Shown one piece after another: positions 1 through 10,830 of a stretch of 31,543 nucleotides of DNA. The position numbers and the translations under genes are program-made. The notes below the pieces were generated by a model, which made no database searches, had not been told where the DNA came from, and saw nothing but the letters and a program-made list of their open reading frames with translations. The stretch's first letter is position 1, and each line of letters begins with the position of its first letter. The DNA is from Gymnopus androsaceus JB14. Taxonomy: Eukaryota > Basidiomycota > Agaricomycetes > Agaricales > Omphalotaceae. The stretch is taken from NCBI GenBank assembly GCA_009733575.1, contig ML769410.1, positions 1-31,543 of the forward strand, in the 5' to 3' direction.

Positions 1-919
1 ACACGAAGATACCTGTCCTTTCTACCTCATAGCGGATTTCATCATTAACGCATCGTACTTCAATTGGGCACCAACCCTTGAATTACAATTCGTTGCACTC
101 CTTTGCTGCGTTGTCGGGAAAGTACAATTTGACGCATTGCTTTCTGCAACTCGAATGTAGCGATTAACCTTCCTGTCATAATGCCTTGCGCTCCCCATCC
201 CATCATATTCCGCTGGAATCTCACCGATGCCTGGCTGGTCGATTGCCTGAATATATCATCCTCCGACACAGGCGAGTCTCGCTGTTATCATTTCCGAATC
301 GTGGACGATGACTTGATCATCGAAAGCAAAGGATATCTGAAATCCTAAAGGTTGACACCATCTTGACCCGTTGCTTATTAGCTAGACTTTTGGATCCCGG
401 CGTATCAGCACTTGCTCCCAAGCCGGTGAGTAATAAACCTAACCTAATCTAACCTTCTTCCTTTCTAGATACTATGTATGATTATAAGAAAGCTACTTGT
501 GCTGTAGGTACCTCACAAAGTACTTTCAGTTCCTATATTACTCTGGCCAAATTATCATAATTCGAAATTGTAGTACGAGAATAGATTTTCGCTGAGCTTT
601 CGATGTTGGAACACTGACACCATCTAGCACGAACAACCCAGTGACCTTCACGTCCTACGTTCCGTATCCAACATAACGTTCAAGTTTATTGTACCGGGTT
701 ACAGATCGGAATAAGATGGAGGTTGCATCTGGTTTACAACGGATGGCGGATCCACCCAGTTCGACTCTTGTCCAAAACTTATCCATCACATGCAACAGGT
801 CACCGAGCGGTTCACGTATAGTACGGATTGTAGGTGTTACCCTCGTCCTGAATAATCGGCTGACTAGACTTGCTAAAGATCTAATGATTCGCTTCTAAGC
901 TTCTAATTATGGAGTTCTA
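1..919. other. no supported gene
   Basis: No gene could be recognised here. The longest open stretch is a 69-codon minus-strand frame at 60-269 that starts MSEDDIFRQSTSQ and matches no family I know. Upstream of it (towards 300) the frame meets stops, so it could be only one exon of a gene whose other exons lie outside the window. A plus-strand 69-codon frame at 689-898 also has no recognisable domain. The 3' end of the dehydrogenase-like gene begins at 920 on the minus strand. Confidence 0.5.
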
Positions 920-1983
920 CTAACTTGGGGGAGCCCAAGTAGTCCCTTTATCCTTAGCCCAAAGTGTTTTGGCCTCCTCAATAACCGTCAGTAGAACATC
1001 AATATCTCCACCATCTCCGGACGTCTCTTCTTCCTTTGCTTTAGCAATTCTCTCGAAGAGTTGTGCGGCGCCTTCATATATCCTAGTGCTTCCTTCATCC
1101 TCTGTAAACTCTGAAACCTCACGCATCTCACCGATGAAACGATATGCTTTAGGGGTCATCTGAGGAACGAGACGGATCATTTGGTCGATAAAGGCAGGCT
1201 GTGAGAGGGAGTAGAGAATGTAGAAGGCCTTGGGAAGTCGATGGTGATGAAGCATGGGAGGCTAGGATGTGTACTAGTTAATCTTGCAAACCTGGAGAAG
1301 GAGAATTAAATGAACTTACCAAGAATCATCGCAGTAAACAATGCGATAGCGCCTTTGACAATACCCTGTGTATGGCAATGAGTATGTTTTCATTATATTA
1401 TTCTCAAGGGCTTACGGAATTTGCCATTTTGACCGCACTCGCATCACCTATACCAGATCCTTCGCCCTTCAGGGGAAAGGGCCGCAGACCATACCTCTTC
1501 AAGACAGCATCGAGATCGTCCAGATTCGCTTCATCCTTGCTATCTGCACAGATATAAAGTCCAGGATTAAACATGTCCGACGGAGGACCCCCGACAATGG
1601 ACCCGTCGACAAACGTTACGCAAACACCATCAAACAGCTGGGCCATTTGTTTCGCTGTTTGAGGGTTGATTGCGTTGAAGTCAACGAAAATGAGCTTTTT
1701 TTGGGGATGTAATTTTGAATCTTTGACGGCGTCAACTACTAGCTGAGCGATCGCAAGGGCCTCTTTGGCGGACTACGCTGAGGATATACGTAGCCTGAGA
1801 GACAATGTCGACGTAGGCAGCGTGCTTCATTCCACATTCTGTAGCGCGTTTCCAAGTCCCCTCGGACCTGCCTTCCAAGTGAGTAAGGATCGTTCCGGCT
1901 CCAGAGTGGAACATTCGATACGCCATTTGGGAGCCCATCGCGCCAGCCCCGATAAGGGCAATGGTACCAGTAGGAGTGTGCAT
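920..1983 (-). CDS. 6-phosphogluconate / 3-hydroxyisobutyrate dehydrogenase-like protein (frameshifted)
   Basis: This is an NAD(P)-dependent beta-hydroxyacid dehydrogenase-like protein. The N-terminus (ATG at 1983) reads MHTPTGTIALIGAGAMGSQM, a Rossmann glycine motif of the 6PGDH NAD-binding domain. The middle holds VDGSIVGGPPSDMFNPG and GEGSGIGDASAVKMANS. The C-terminus (HASSPSTS, DQMIRLVPQMTPKAYRF) resembles the DUF1932 dehydrogenase C-terminal domain. Proposed exons are 1983-1416, 1365-1320 and 1261-920, with GT-AG introns of 50 and 58 nt. Two reading-frame breaks are visible. Near 1767-1776 the frame changes between ILSVV and AKEALAIAQLV. Near 1209-1216 one extra base separates HASSPSTSQGLLHS from LSQPAFIDQ. 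The product therefore cannot be made as written. The substrate is unknown. It could be a young pseudogene or a sequence-error case. The family call is fairly sure and the intactness is not. An alternative ATG lies at 2019. Confidence 0.75.
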
Positions 1984-2288
1984 GAAGAACGACTCAAATG
2001 CAACGTCGTATGCCGACAATAGTAAGCGCAGGCTGTATTGTGGAAGCGTAAGAGAGAAGACAAGCGTATCGTACGATAGCGATATGAGATGAGAAAAAGA
2101 AGAAGAAGTAGGGCCGTGCTGCCGAGCCGGAGAGTAGCGTCGGGAATCGGAATAGTAGATCGCGTCTTGACGCGTACAAACATACAGCAGTACAGCTCAG
2201 CATAATAATATATATGATAATACTACCATACATTCAACCAGATAAAGTAAAGGGAAGTCCAATATACTTATTACAATGATCCAGTGAA
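1984..2288. other. intergenic, between two minus-strand genes
   Basis: This is the 5' flank of the dehydrogenase-like gene and the 3' flank of the membrane-protein gene. It contains an A/G-rich run near 2085-2112 and an AT-rich stretch near 2200-2240. No convincing coding frame or TATA box was seen. Confidence 0.4.
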
Positions 2289-2926
2289 TTACATATATAC
2301 CATACTCCGAGTAGCACTGCTACACTGATGTTTTCTTGATGATAATTCCAGACTCTGCGCGAAACCTCTATCGTCCTGCCCAATCACATCCTGGTGAGTT
2401 GTGACAGTGATTGTATGTATGTTGATTTCAGTAGGAACCGGTCCATGCCCATGGATGTTGTTCAAGGCCAAGTGGCCACGATCACCACTAGTTCCTCCAG
2501 TTCCACTCGAGTCCCCGAATGCGCTTCCTTTGGCGATGATATTGGAGAGCGTATAAGAACATCGATTAAGGTACATATTAGAGCTGCTAGGCTACCATAA
2601 TCCCTATAATAGGTGTCTGGATATCCGTGAATATAAAGAGCATGAAGTTGCCGATACAGACTAGGACGATGTCCACTACGAGGACGGCTGTGATATACAG
2701 CAGCTGGAGCGGGACTCAGTCAATAATCCAAAACATAGACATCAAATTCATGAGTGAAAACTTACCTGGCTCGACAGAAGACCGGAAAGCTGAATTCGTG
2801 CCAACTTTTTTACCGACTGTCTCTCTACGAACACTCCAAATTCTGTATGAGATCAAACCCGGACAGCGCTCTATCAATACTTAAATTCAGAAAAAAACGT
2901 AACTGACCTATATTGAGGGTGTTCAT
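2289..2926 (-). CDS. seven-helix basidiomycete membrane protein, C-terminal part (frameshifted)
   Basis: This looks like the distal half of a multi-pass membrane protein of a type common in Agaricomycetes and of unknown function. On the minus strand the order is CPGLISYRIWSVRRE (helix end plus basic loop, about 2850-2820), then an intron (gtaagt at about 2765, acceptor ccag near 2706), then LLYITAVLVVDIVLVCIGNF, a hydrophobic helix followed by FTDIQTPIIGIM. The cytoplasmic tail then reads MYLNRCSYTLSNIIAKG and a Gly/Ser-rich stretch. The family normally has helix, basic loop, helix, and an aromatic-plus-PIIGI motif before the tail. The frame changes near 2590-2600, between GIMVA and the MYLN tail, so the gene is broken there. 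No N-terminal helices were found upstream, where the GST pseudogene lies. This is a 5'-truncated remnant or a gene whose first exons I could not see. Confidence 0.5.
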
Positions 2927-3099
2927 GACTACGAATGTTCATGATCGTGAAATTCCTCGTATCTTCGCCGAGAGCATTGAAAAATTGTATCGGATTCTCA
3001 AGCAAGCTGAGAGTACCATCACAAACCTATATTTCTCTATCAAACTCGGTACCTCAAGTGACCACAATGTCGTTTGCACTCCCGAAGCGATCCGTAATG

Positions 3100-3849
3100 G
3101 AATTCAACATTCTTTGCTAGACGACCCCATCGTCGTTGATCTCAAGAATCTCCTTGTACTCCATACCATCATCTCCGAACAACGACGTCTTGGCCGAAAG
3201 GATGAAGCGCGAGAATGAAATCCGCGAACGAAGGAATATCTCCATCACCCAGATATTCTTCCTGAACCATGCCATGCAGAAACAGTGCTCACCTCTGCCT
3301 TCCACTTACTCCAAGCAGCAACCTTCGCCTCATCCTTGGGATAGACATCCTCGCTCTTCATTCCAAGCATTCTCTCAAATTTGGTCTGGAGGAACACGCT
3401 ACTGGCAGGATTAGACACCGTCACATCGGTAGGTGCGAGGAAGGGCATATGTGCTGAGTCTGTATCTCTGAAAGCAGCCTGAAGAGCATGGCTGCCTTCG
3501 GGGATGAGGCGGGGGTGTCTGGGTAGGTTCTGTCGTCTGTCGAGATATTCAGCAGTATCGACTCGAGTGAGTCGTCCATAAGAATAGAGAGCGCATATTT
3601 GGGATCGCCGTTGAGCTTCACACCGAGCCTTTGGCAATGCCTTCGACTTCAGAGTATTCGATCCAGTTGGTTTTGAACTCGAGACCCTTGTAGTTGAGAC
3701 AGTATCTGTTGCGCAAGTTTGATTAGAACTCGTTTAATTGCAATTGCGAAAGACAAGAAAGAAGGTCGAACTGACCTGACTTTCGCCACATGAGGGTTCC
3801 AATTCACTCCTTTGGTGAGCTTCTAGTTGAAATCGTACAAGATGAGCAT
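3100..3849 (-). pseudogene. glutathione S-transferase (basidiomycete GST) pseudogene
   Basis: The order of motifs matches fungal glutathione transferases with an N-terminal thioredoxin-like fold and an alpha-helical C-terminal domain. ATG at 3849 gives MLILYDFN, then an in-frame TAG at 3825-3823, then KLTKGVNWNPHVAKV. A 70-nt intron (3775-3706) follows, then RYCLNYKGLEFKTNWIEYSE. Later parts sit in different frames: KLNGDPKYALSILMDDS (about 3620-3570), TAEYLDR...RLIPEGSHALQAAF (about 3560-3470), FERMLGMKSEDVYPKDEAKV (about 3385-3320) and FILSAKTSLFGDDGMEYKE (about 3200-3140). One nonsense codon plus at least two or three frame changes in about 720 coding bases make a functional product very unlikely. 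Such enzymes conjugate or reduce xenobiotics in the cytosol. It is head to head with the peroxiredoxin at 4321. The family call is strong by motif order; the subclass is uncertain. Confidence 0.75.
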
Positions 3850-4320
3850 GTTGAGTAGAGATTGATGATACAGCTCAAACAGTTTTGGAGTTTAAACACA
3901 GAATAGTTGCGATATCGTCCTAGTAGATCGGGCAGCATGGCGACTCGCACTCGGGAAGGCTTCTGTCAGATGAGTCCAGGTCTTTGCAGCATAATACCTA
4001 TGCGTCCCAAAACTTGGTGCCTTCTTCCGGAGCCAAAGGCCTGTGCTTTTAGCAAGTCAGCCCATAGATCCCTGTGAAATTGCGCGTCCTGATATAGAGT
4101 CTGTGTACTCTTTTATTTTCCATTTTGGGAGGAGGCCCGAACTTGAAGATAAGCAATGAAACTACCGGAAGCGGTTATAAGTCCAGGCCGGCGTCAAAAG
4201 CGTGTCAACGGAGCGCCGACTGCGCCCGTCCCGACAGAATAAGCGCTAACCGAGTTCAACCAACTTGTTTACTGTTTGAAATTGTTGCTCCCTCTTCGCT
4301 TTCATCGAACCGCACACAAA
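3850..4320. promoter_or_regulatory. shared divergent upstream region of GST pseudogene and peroxiredoxin
   Basis: About 470 bp separate two divergently oriented 5' ends, so the region probably holds both promoters. A TTATAAG element lies at 4175-4181, about 140 bp before the peroxiredoxin ATG; this is a weak TATA candidate. No other gene was seen. Confidence 0.35.
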
Positions 4321-5630
4321 ATGTCCTCCGAAACTCCTCTCATTGTGACCGACGCTCCCGCATTGGTCGATACAGTTATGGCTCCCCCCCCTGCTGAGGA
4401 AACTCCCGTGACCGCTGCCGAAAATAACGAGGGCGATAAACCCAATGAAGAAGCTGCGGAGCTTACAGATGAAAAAGCGACAGAAAAAGAAAAGGAAAAA
4501 GAGGTCAAAGCGCCTTCGAGAAGGTCGACTAGAATCTCTGCTAAACCTCAGACTGCCGAGGTCAAGGAGACTCCTAAACCAAAGAGGGCTCCTTCGGCGA
4601 AGAAGAGGGCTGCTGAGGAAGGAAACGATGAAGGAAAGAGCAACCAAAAAGGCAAGTTGAACAAGAATATTAATTACTTACTTGCCATTCCTGATTCGCT
4701 CTACTACAGGTTAAATCAGATTCCTCTGAATCTGGACCAGCTATAGGCTCTTTCCTTCCTGAGATCACTCTCAAATCTGAAAAAGACGTTGAAGTTGAAG
4801 TCTCGCTGCTCGCGAAAGAAAAAGGCGTCGTTCTGTTCGTAGTACCCAAAGCCGACACCCGTACGTTTCTTGGCTCTTTTTCCTCAACTCATCTATTTTT
4901 ATTGCCCAAAACCACTGGCTCCTACACATCATAATCTTATTCGTCGCATTTCGAATTCCTCTCGGGCTCTGGGCGCTAACCTCTGGATTCACTCTAGCTG
5001 GCTGCACTACTCAAGCCTGCGCCTTTGGCGACATTTACGCCGAATTTACGTCGGCCGAATATGACGTTTATTGGTGTTAGCGCTGACTCTCCAGCCGCGC
5101 AAACTAAATGGCAAGACAAGGTCCGTTCACTGTTTTTCCCTGTTAGCATATGTTTTAAATTGTAAATGTATAGAAATCCCTCCCGTACGGTCTCCTCTCC
5201 GACCCCGACCGCAAGCTCATCTCGGCTTTGGGCGCGAATGACAAGGGCAAGACCAAGCGAAGCCACTTTGTGTTTGCCAAAGCTGAACAAGGCGCAGAGG
5301 GGAAAGGAAAGTTGATTGATAAGAAGCTGGGTGTGAAACCTGCGGAGAGGTATGTGTTTCATTTCATTTAGTCAAGGTTGGCTAACGATTGTCCTTAGTC
5401 CCAAACTCGCAATCGAATTTATCAAAAACTACGTTCCTACAGCGACCAACGGCGAAGCCACCACCTCATCCGAAGCCAACGGTGAAAGTTCGTCATCTAC
5501 CGTTGAACCTGCTGCTGTTGCCACCAATGGGGCCTCTGTCGCTGAAGACGCTGCTGCTCCAACAGAGGTCATTGCCGAAGCCCCCGCAACCAACGGTACT
5601 GGTACAGAGGATGTGGCGATGGCAGCTTGA
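4321..5630 (+). CDS. PrxQ/BCP-type peroxiredoxin (Dot5-like), one frameshift
   Basis: This is a thiol peroxidase that reduces hydroperoxides through a peroxidatic cysteine. Exons are 4321-4651, 4720-4860, 4997-5120, 5174-5349 and 5399-5630. The first intron (4652-4719) uses a GC donor (AG|GCAAGT). The first about 130 residues are a charged, low-complexity extension with Lys/Arg clusters (PSRRSTRISAKPQ, KKRAAEE), compatible with nuclear localisation as in yeast Dot5. The catalytic stretch spans exons 2-3: FVVPKADTPGCTTQACAF, with the PrxQ/BCP pattern TPGCTxQAC, both cysteines and the spacing of atypical 2-Cys PrxQ. Then come SADSPAAQTKWQDK, SLPYGLLSDPDRKLISALGA and RSHFVFAK. The C-terminal about 70 residues are an Ala/Thr/Glu-rich tail absent from bacterial BCP. 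Around 5070-5075 one extra base breaks the frame between YDVY and VSAD; otherwise all exons agree. A decayed second copy lies at 19630-19932. Confidence 0.85.
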
Positions 5631-6040
5631 ATACAGTGTACGCCGCTATGTCGCTCGCCATGGAATGGATTGGGGACTATGATCGCTTTCGCTGGACACG
5701 ACGTAGATCTCTCAACGAATCAAAATGTATATATGTTGTTTGGAAGGAAAGTCGCTCGTACGGTGATTGTCCTCTGCTTCCTCTTTTTTTTTATCTCGTC
5801 GTTTGAGTATCTCTTATCTCTATCTATCCTCAACTATCCCCCTCCCCTCCTCTCCTCTCCTCTACCCCTAACACTCGACTCGGACACCCATCCACTCACC
5901 CAACGCTATCTGTCTACTGACTACAATTTATGACGTTAACAAAAAGCAAAGTACAGTTGTATACAGATCTTTTCTTTGATTTTCGTCGTTGTACAGTGCA
6001 TGTTTTTTTTACTGTTGTATATTTTCGTTCTTCTGTCCAT
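5631..6040. other. 3' flank of peroxiredoxin, pyrimidine-rich
   Basis: This is non-coding sequence with long C/T-rich runs, for example about 5780-5870. No gene was seen. Segmental repeat A starts at about 6041. Confidence 0.4.
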
Positions 6041-7104
6041 ATCAGGCTTTCTATCTTCCGTCCAACCATTTATCCATCTATCTCCATCATCTATCGTCCC
6101 GATTCCAAACCCTGCCTGGTACCTTGTTGTTATATCGCTATCGCTGTCGTTTTCCATTGTCTTGGTCGCTATGTCTAGTCCCTTTACTCTGTGTACATAG
6201 CCTGCTCTCACCATTCCTTCCAAACAAATTGAATAAATATCTATTTACTCGACTCTTGACATGATCGCCATGTGTCCGGCGCTTACATCTTAAGCGCCTT
6301 CTCTCTCTGCGTTGAAAAACCCTATCTGCGCAAACTAGCAAAAGTGCCCCTCGAACCATAAACCTACCCTAGCCAACATCACCAACTAACACTCAACAAT
6401 CATCATCATAATCGTACACGACTTGGATTTTCTTTACGAAAGGACCTACGAACTGACCAGCTCTCGAGGATACTCAGTACTGTAGTCACTGAGTCCTACT
6501 TCAGATTACGCGCGCGCGACGCTACAGCTGGCTCAGGCTAGCTCAGGCTCATGTTATCTACGAGACGTAAGTACAGAGTCCAAGCCTGGTTTTCTCTTGT
6601 CAATAATGGCGGACGTGCGCTGTTCATTCTAGGTTTTTAGTCTTGGCCATTCGAGAAGTGCAGGAGCTTAATGTAAGGCGAATATGATTTTTTAATATCC
6701 GCCACGTATCTATGGCAGATTCAATAAACAAGAGTCACCACTGACTAGTGCGTTCCTATCCCTGACAATTGATAACCTTAAAGATAAATCGCTTAGCCCA
6801 GATCTCCGTATGAAAGCGCGATTTTCACAGATCTTTTTCACTATACCTAACACAATATCCCTCGCTCGACGCCCAATGAATGATACTGGTGTCTAAGAGC
6901 ATTGGTCGATTTCCAAAAGCTCTCTAGCTGGTCGTATGAAAGCACCCCAAATCTTAGGCGCCACAGCCAAGCCAAGGCTGGCTCCTTAACGTACACCGCC
7001 CTTATACAGCGGAAATGGGGATGCAGCGGGAGCTTTTGGGAATGAATCAAAGCATTGACTTTTACCGTAACCATGATCCTGTAATCTGTACTCATTCGTT
7101 CCTG

Positions 7105-7110
7105 TATAAA
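7105..7110 (+). promoter_or_regulatory. TATA box of DUF6534 copy A
   Basis: TATAAA lies 72 bp upstream of the ATG at 7177. The homologous position in copies B and C reads TATAAG. The position is conserved in all three copies, which supports a core promoter role. Confidence 0.55.
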
Positions 7111-7176
7111 TCTCGGCGTATCCTAGTGTCCTTTCCACTCCGCCCAAACCACTCGCGAAAACATTATTACTTCAAG

Positions 7177-8970
7177 ATGTCGGGTCTTTCGGCGGCAGAG
7201 CAGACCGAGATTAATCTTTCAGTTGGAGCAGTAGTGAGTCTCTTTGAAGTGAATCTAAATTTGAGGAAGCTAACGGCGTTCAACATATATAGATGGTCAG
7301 CAACTACCTTTCGGTTTGTATAAGTCTCTAGAGTCTCGCATGAATTGAGCTCAAGTACTGTTGTTACAGTTCTTAACGATGGGTATCATGCTTTCTATCA
7401 GTGAGTGCTTGAACCTACATTAACCCTCACATTCGCGACACTTAGGATATGACTGCCTCACCAGCATGGACCTATTTCTCAACGTTCCCCAATGATAAAT
7501 GGTGGTTCAAAGCCCTTGTTACTCTTTGCGTCAGCATGTGCATTTGTGATACCATTGCAACTGGTCAGTTTTGTCATTGTGGTACTAATCTATACTTCAA
7601 CCCTACTGATATTTTCCCAGGTATTTGGACTTACGACTGGGCTGTCGCAAATTACGCGAGTGAGGCCCGAGAGAGATGCTTTTGGCCACTTACTAACCAC
7701 CCTTACTCATCAGATCCCGCTGTATTGCCATTGACCCATTGGTCGTTTGCCGCTGAAGCTGTCCTCATGTGAGATAGCGGCTGCATTTGCGGTTGCGGTT
7801 GCAGTACTGATACTAATGATTAACCGGTTACCACTTGCAGGGCAACCTGTGGTCTCAGTGTGCAGCTATTCTATGCGTGGCGCCTTTGGATAATGTCCAT
7901 GAGAAAGAATTGGATTTTGTCGGTAGTGATAGGGTGCCTCTCCATACTAGGCTGGTGTACGGAACCTTCCCTCTCTTCATCTAACAGACGCGTAAATATC
8001 CTTGAATCTTCACAGGTGTCATGTGCTGGCAAGCACACATTACAGCAACACACAAATTCTTCTCGGATCTCATCGTCGTCCTGTAAGTGCAAGGCTTCAC
8101 TGGGAATGCACCAAATTAAATTGCTGATCGATTGTCAGACCCGTGGCCTGGATATGGTTGGGGGGTTCCGTGCAAGTTGTTCTCTCCAATAGACTTATCT
8201 CCAAGTACAGGAGCTGATGGCAGTGGTTCAATAGAGGCGCGGATGTCTTGATCACGATCTCAATGATTTACTACCTTGACCTCCGTTTCCGGAATGAGTT
8301 TCAACAAGCCCAAGTCAGTTATCATGCCCCTCGGTACGTCTGGCCTTGAATTGTCGGTGGGTGTCTCTCACTTTCTTTCTCATCAGACGTTTCCGTCGAC
8401 TCATCGTCCGGACAGTGGAATGTAATCTTCTCTCCCTTTTTTCCCAAGTCATTGCTATTGGTTTGTTCAATCATAGCAGCGTTGGACTTTACTATCGTAC
8501 GTCCGGTTCATCCTCAGGGTATATGTATACTTAATCTCATTATGCCTTACTAGTCATTACAGACATGATGCTTGCCAAAGTTTATACATTCTCTCTACTT
8601 GTCTCTTGTACGTTTCTTCTTCCTTGTTCCTCTTTCCAGTGTGATATTTAAGTATCTATTCCTTCAGTGAACTGTCGTCACTCTGACAATGGCTCTGAAT
8701 CTGATACCAGCGATGGAGGGTTTTCTTTATCCAGAAGAATAGGAGACATTGTCAATTTGACCGCCCTCCACACCACTGTCAGTTCCTTTCCAAGCACCCA
8801 AGTCTCACACATCCAGTTAGTCTACATATACTCATCTTGCTGGTTCTCCGAGTCCTAATTAAACATTCCCAATTAGACGAGAAACACCTGGCGATTTTCA
8901 GGAGCATACAAAGGGACCAGCATTCAATGACAATGGTTTTGATAGCCATGTTGTGTTGTCGCCAGTATGA
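7177..8970 (+). CDS. DUF6534 seven-helix membrane protein, copy A (intact)
   Basis: This is a polytopic membrane protein of the large, functionally unknown DUF6534 family of basidiomycetes. Fourteen exons join in frame to about 340 residues: 7177-7233, 7293-7313, 7370-7400, 7465-7563, 7621-7659, 7714-7768, 7841-7956, 8016-8082, 8139-8171, 8235-8333, 8387-8496, 8554-8607, 8668-8815, 8877-8970. The start is MSGLSAAEQTEINLSVGA. Then come FPNDKWWFKALVTLC, DTIATGIWTYDWAVANYA and VQLFYAWRLWIMSMRKNWI. The C-terminal DUF6534 signature runs WLGGSVGADVLITISM, YYLDLRFRNEFQQAQ, RRFRRLIVRTVECNLLSLFS and AKVYTFSLLVSLNCR. The Ser/Thr-rich tail is likely cytosolic. The intron at 8172-8234 has a GC donor, conserved in copies B and C. 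No stop or frame break was found, in contrast to most neighbours. The function (receptor, transporter or other) cannot be told. Confidence 0.9.
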
Positions 8971-10197
8971 GGCGCTAATTCCATGGAGATTTCTGCCTAT
9001 TGTATTGAGACTCACTAAAGGGATACGCACATATCGCAGGGCGGTGGCGTCACAATCAACGACTCCTGTGTTCTATTATTCTCTTCCAATTCATATCTTA
9101 CTTACACTCAAACTAATCTGCTTTATAATCGTCAACTAATATTGAGTGGTTCTCCTTTCTGCGCCAGTATTAATATGTCTCTCGTACCTTATGGGCGGAA
9201 TATTTTGGGCCAGTCAAGACTGTAAATCCGCGGCTTACTGAATATGGCTTCGTATCAGCTCATCAATGGTTCAAACGCCACATTAGCCTGAGGCTTGAGC
9301 ATCGAACAATTGGCGCTTTCTGAACCCGATCGGATTGAAGTCATTGCAGGTAGGCATGACGTTTTAATAATCGAGTCTTGTGTTTGACCCAGCACGTCAA
9401 CGTCAAGCGTATGAGGACGCTTGCTCCTGCTGCTGCTGCTGCCAATGGTGGTCAAGTGAAGGTTGGGGAAAGTCCGCGTCAGCAGCCTGTTTACAGAGCC
9501 ATTTGGATCCCCAGGTTGCTCGAGATTTTGGGCTTGGGCTTATCCGAAGAGTGTAGTGCAGAAGTCTTACACGACTGTAGGCGTTCAGGTTCGATTTCGG
9601 ATTCGCTTGTTTTTCCCCTCATTTTCAAGGACTACCCACCATACTTATACTACTTATTTGCATCCACAACTAAAAGTTCAGTCCGGCATCAAAATGGCTC
9701 TCAAACGGACGAACCAGATAGAATGGTAGGAGTTTCAGTAACCACGCTAGCTAGCGTTTTTTTTGGTTTCCTTTATTCAGTGCGTACAGGTAAGTCAAGT
9801 ACCAAAACACGGGGGAGGTTGCTAAGAGCTATAGGATGTAGGGTTGGGCGGTGAATATAGATGCGTATGAGTGCACTGTGCGCCTTGAGAAAAGTAAGAA
9901 AAATGCTGAACTTACATTAGATTGCTTCCTGTGTGGTTTCGTTGAACTGGGTTTCAAGCCTTTTTGCTTCTCGCCTTGAACCTGCAATGGTCGAAATCAT
10001 CTCAATCGTAATCGTGGCCGTGGCGATACTAGAGACAGTGGCTCAGGCGGTGTTTGTAGGTTTAAAATCTGTTCAGAGAGGAAGCGCCAGCGGCGTGGGT
10101 GGGCGCTTACGGCTCAAGCGCTCGTTTCTTCTCCGCTCTATGATTGGGAAAGATATGGCGGCAGATTGAAAATCCGACCCTGGCTTGAACCAGATGA
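8971..10197. other. non-coding tail of unit A with a possible Ubc4-like 5' remnant
   Basis: No intact gene was found. At 9694 the sequence reads ATGGCTCTCAAACGGACGAA (MALKRTN), like the MALKRIN start of fungal Ubc4/5-type ubiquitin-conjugating enzymes, but nothing of the E2 fold follows and a stop comes after 11 codons. The same block, again disrupted, is in unit B at about 13980. A minus-strand frame at 9255-9455 has a counterpart in B but no recognisable domain. A plus-strand frame at 9933-10169 encodes one hydrophobic stretch (EIISIVIVAVAILETVAQ) without homology I can name. Confidence 0.35.
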
Positions 10198-10830
10198 ACT
10201 TTCTTTCTATCGTCCTCGTAAATTAAAATTAGAGACACGAATACAGAGCATCGACAATCAGATGAATACCCAGTTAGTTGAGATCGCTTTACTCTGAATA
10301 TTCTTTCGCCCATCCGTCGCCTGCCGCCTGAGATTCTCTCCGAGATCTTCGAGCTGGACGGGGTCAATTGGTTGGGAGGGAGCGGCGAGGATCGCATTTC
10401 GCGCTTGGTGCGTTCTAAACGATTGTACAACTACGAGTGACCAGTCGCTGATACCATGCCTTTGCCACAGAATTTTAACACAATTGCCTATCGACAGATG
10501 TGCATTGTGGACTGAATTCTTCATTCTAGACGAATGCGAATCCATGCTTCTTTCCTTTCTCCCAATCTCCGTCCACCCCTTCTTGACGTCCGCGTTGCCT
10601 TCCTCCACTCTCGAGAGCGACGAGCTCGACCTCCGAACAACTCATTACCTCCAAATCCCTTCTCATTATTGGTTCCAATGTCTCTTTTTGATCCTAGACG
10701 ACATTGACAATCCCCTCAATCTGAACTCGAAGTCTAACGTCAGGACCGTCGAGTTGACTATCCTAATCCCATCATGCGATCCAAATTCGCACCTCAAATG
10801 ACTAAATTGACCGGTACCGGAGCTCTGCCA
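10198..10830 (+). pseudogene. F-box protein remnant
   Basis: At about 10295-10350 one frame reads ILSPIRRLPPEILSEIFEL, a clear match to the basidiomycete F-box motif (SPIRRLPPEIL.EIF). It is preceded by a helical stretch LETRIQSIDNQMNTQLVEIA, typical of these proteins, but in another frame: a TGA near 10290 separates the two. Downstream, 10484-10801 is open and ends SNVRTVELTILIPSCDPNSH, compatible with the leucine-rich part of such proteins. F-box proteins recruit substrates to SCF ubiquitin ligases. The piece is short and frame-broken, so I read it as a relic inserted between repeat units A and B. Confidence 0.55.

Larger units (their letters stand above)
6041..9850 (+). repeat. segmental repeat unit A (carries DUF6534 copy A)
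   Basis: This is a diverged direct repeat. Its first part (about 6041-6450, the downstream flank of the peroxiredoxin) matches 15953-16360. Landmarks such as TTCCAAACAAATTGAATAAA (6219-6238) recur at about 16110. The middle, with the DUF6534 gene and its promoter, matches units B and C. The tail (about 9460-9850) matches B (about 13740-14180) but is missing from C. Relative to B and C, unit A lacks about 60 bp near 9138 (the GTAGGTAAACCG...TGTCCAAGGTG block). Exons are much better conserved than introns and flanks. Confidence 0.85.

Noticed and set aside
2085..2112. GA-rich run as a telomeric or microsatellite feature
   Set aside because: Short, irregular and without a repeating unit of constant length.
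4246..4647. Minus-strand 133-codon frame opposite the peroxiredoxin N-terminus
   Set aside because: It is antisense to the Lys/Glu-rich first exon; its Phe/Arg/Ser-rich composition is explained by that.
6219..6244. Identical short block in units A and C as a possible transposon terminal repeat
   Set aside because: It lies inside a much longer collinear duplication and no inverted partner, target-site duplication or transposase was found.
8554..8567. Acceptor ATTACAG at 8562 for DUF6534 copy A exon 12
   Set aside because: In copy C the same place reads TACGG, so it cannot be an acceptor there. The upstream CTAG acceptor works in all three copies and gives the expected ITDMMLAK residues.
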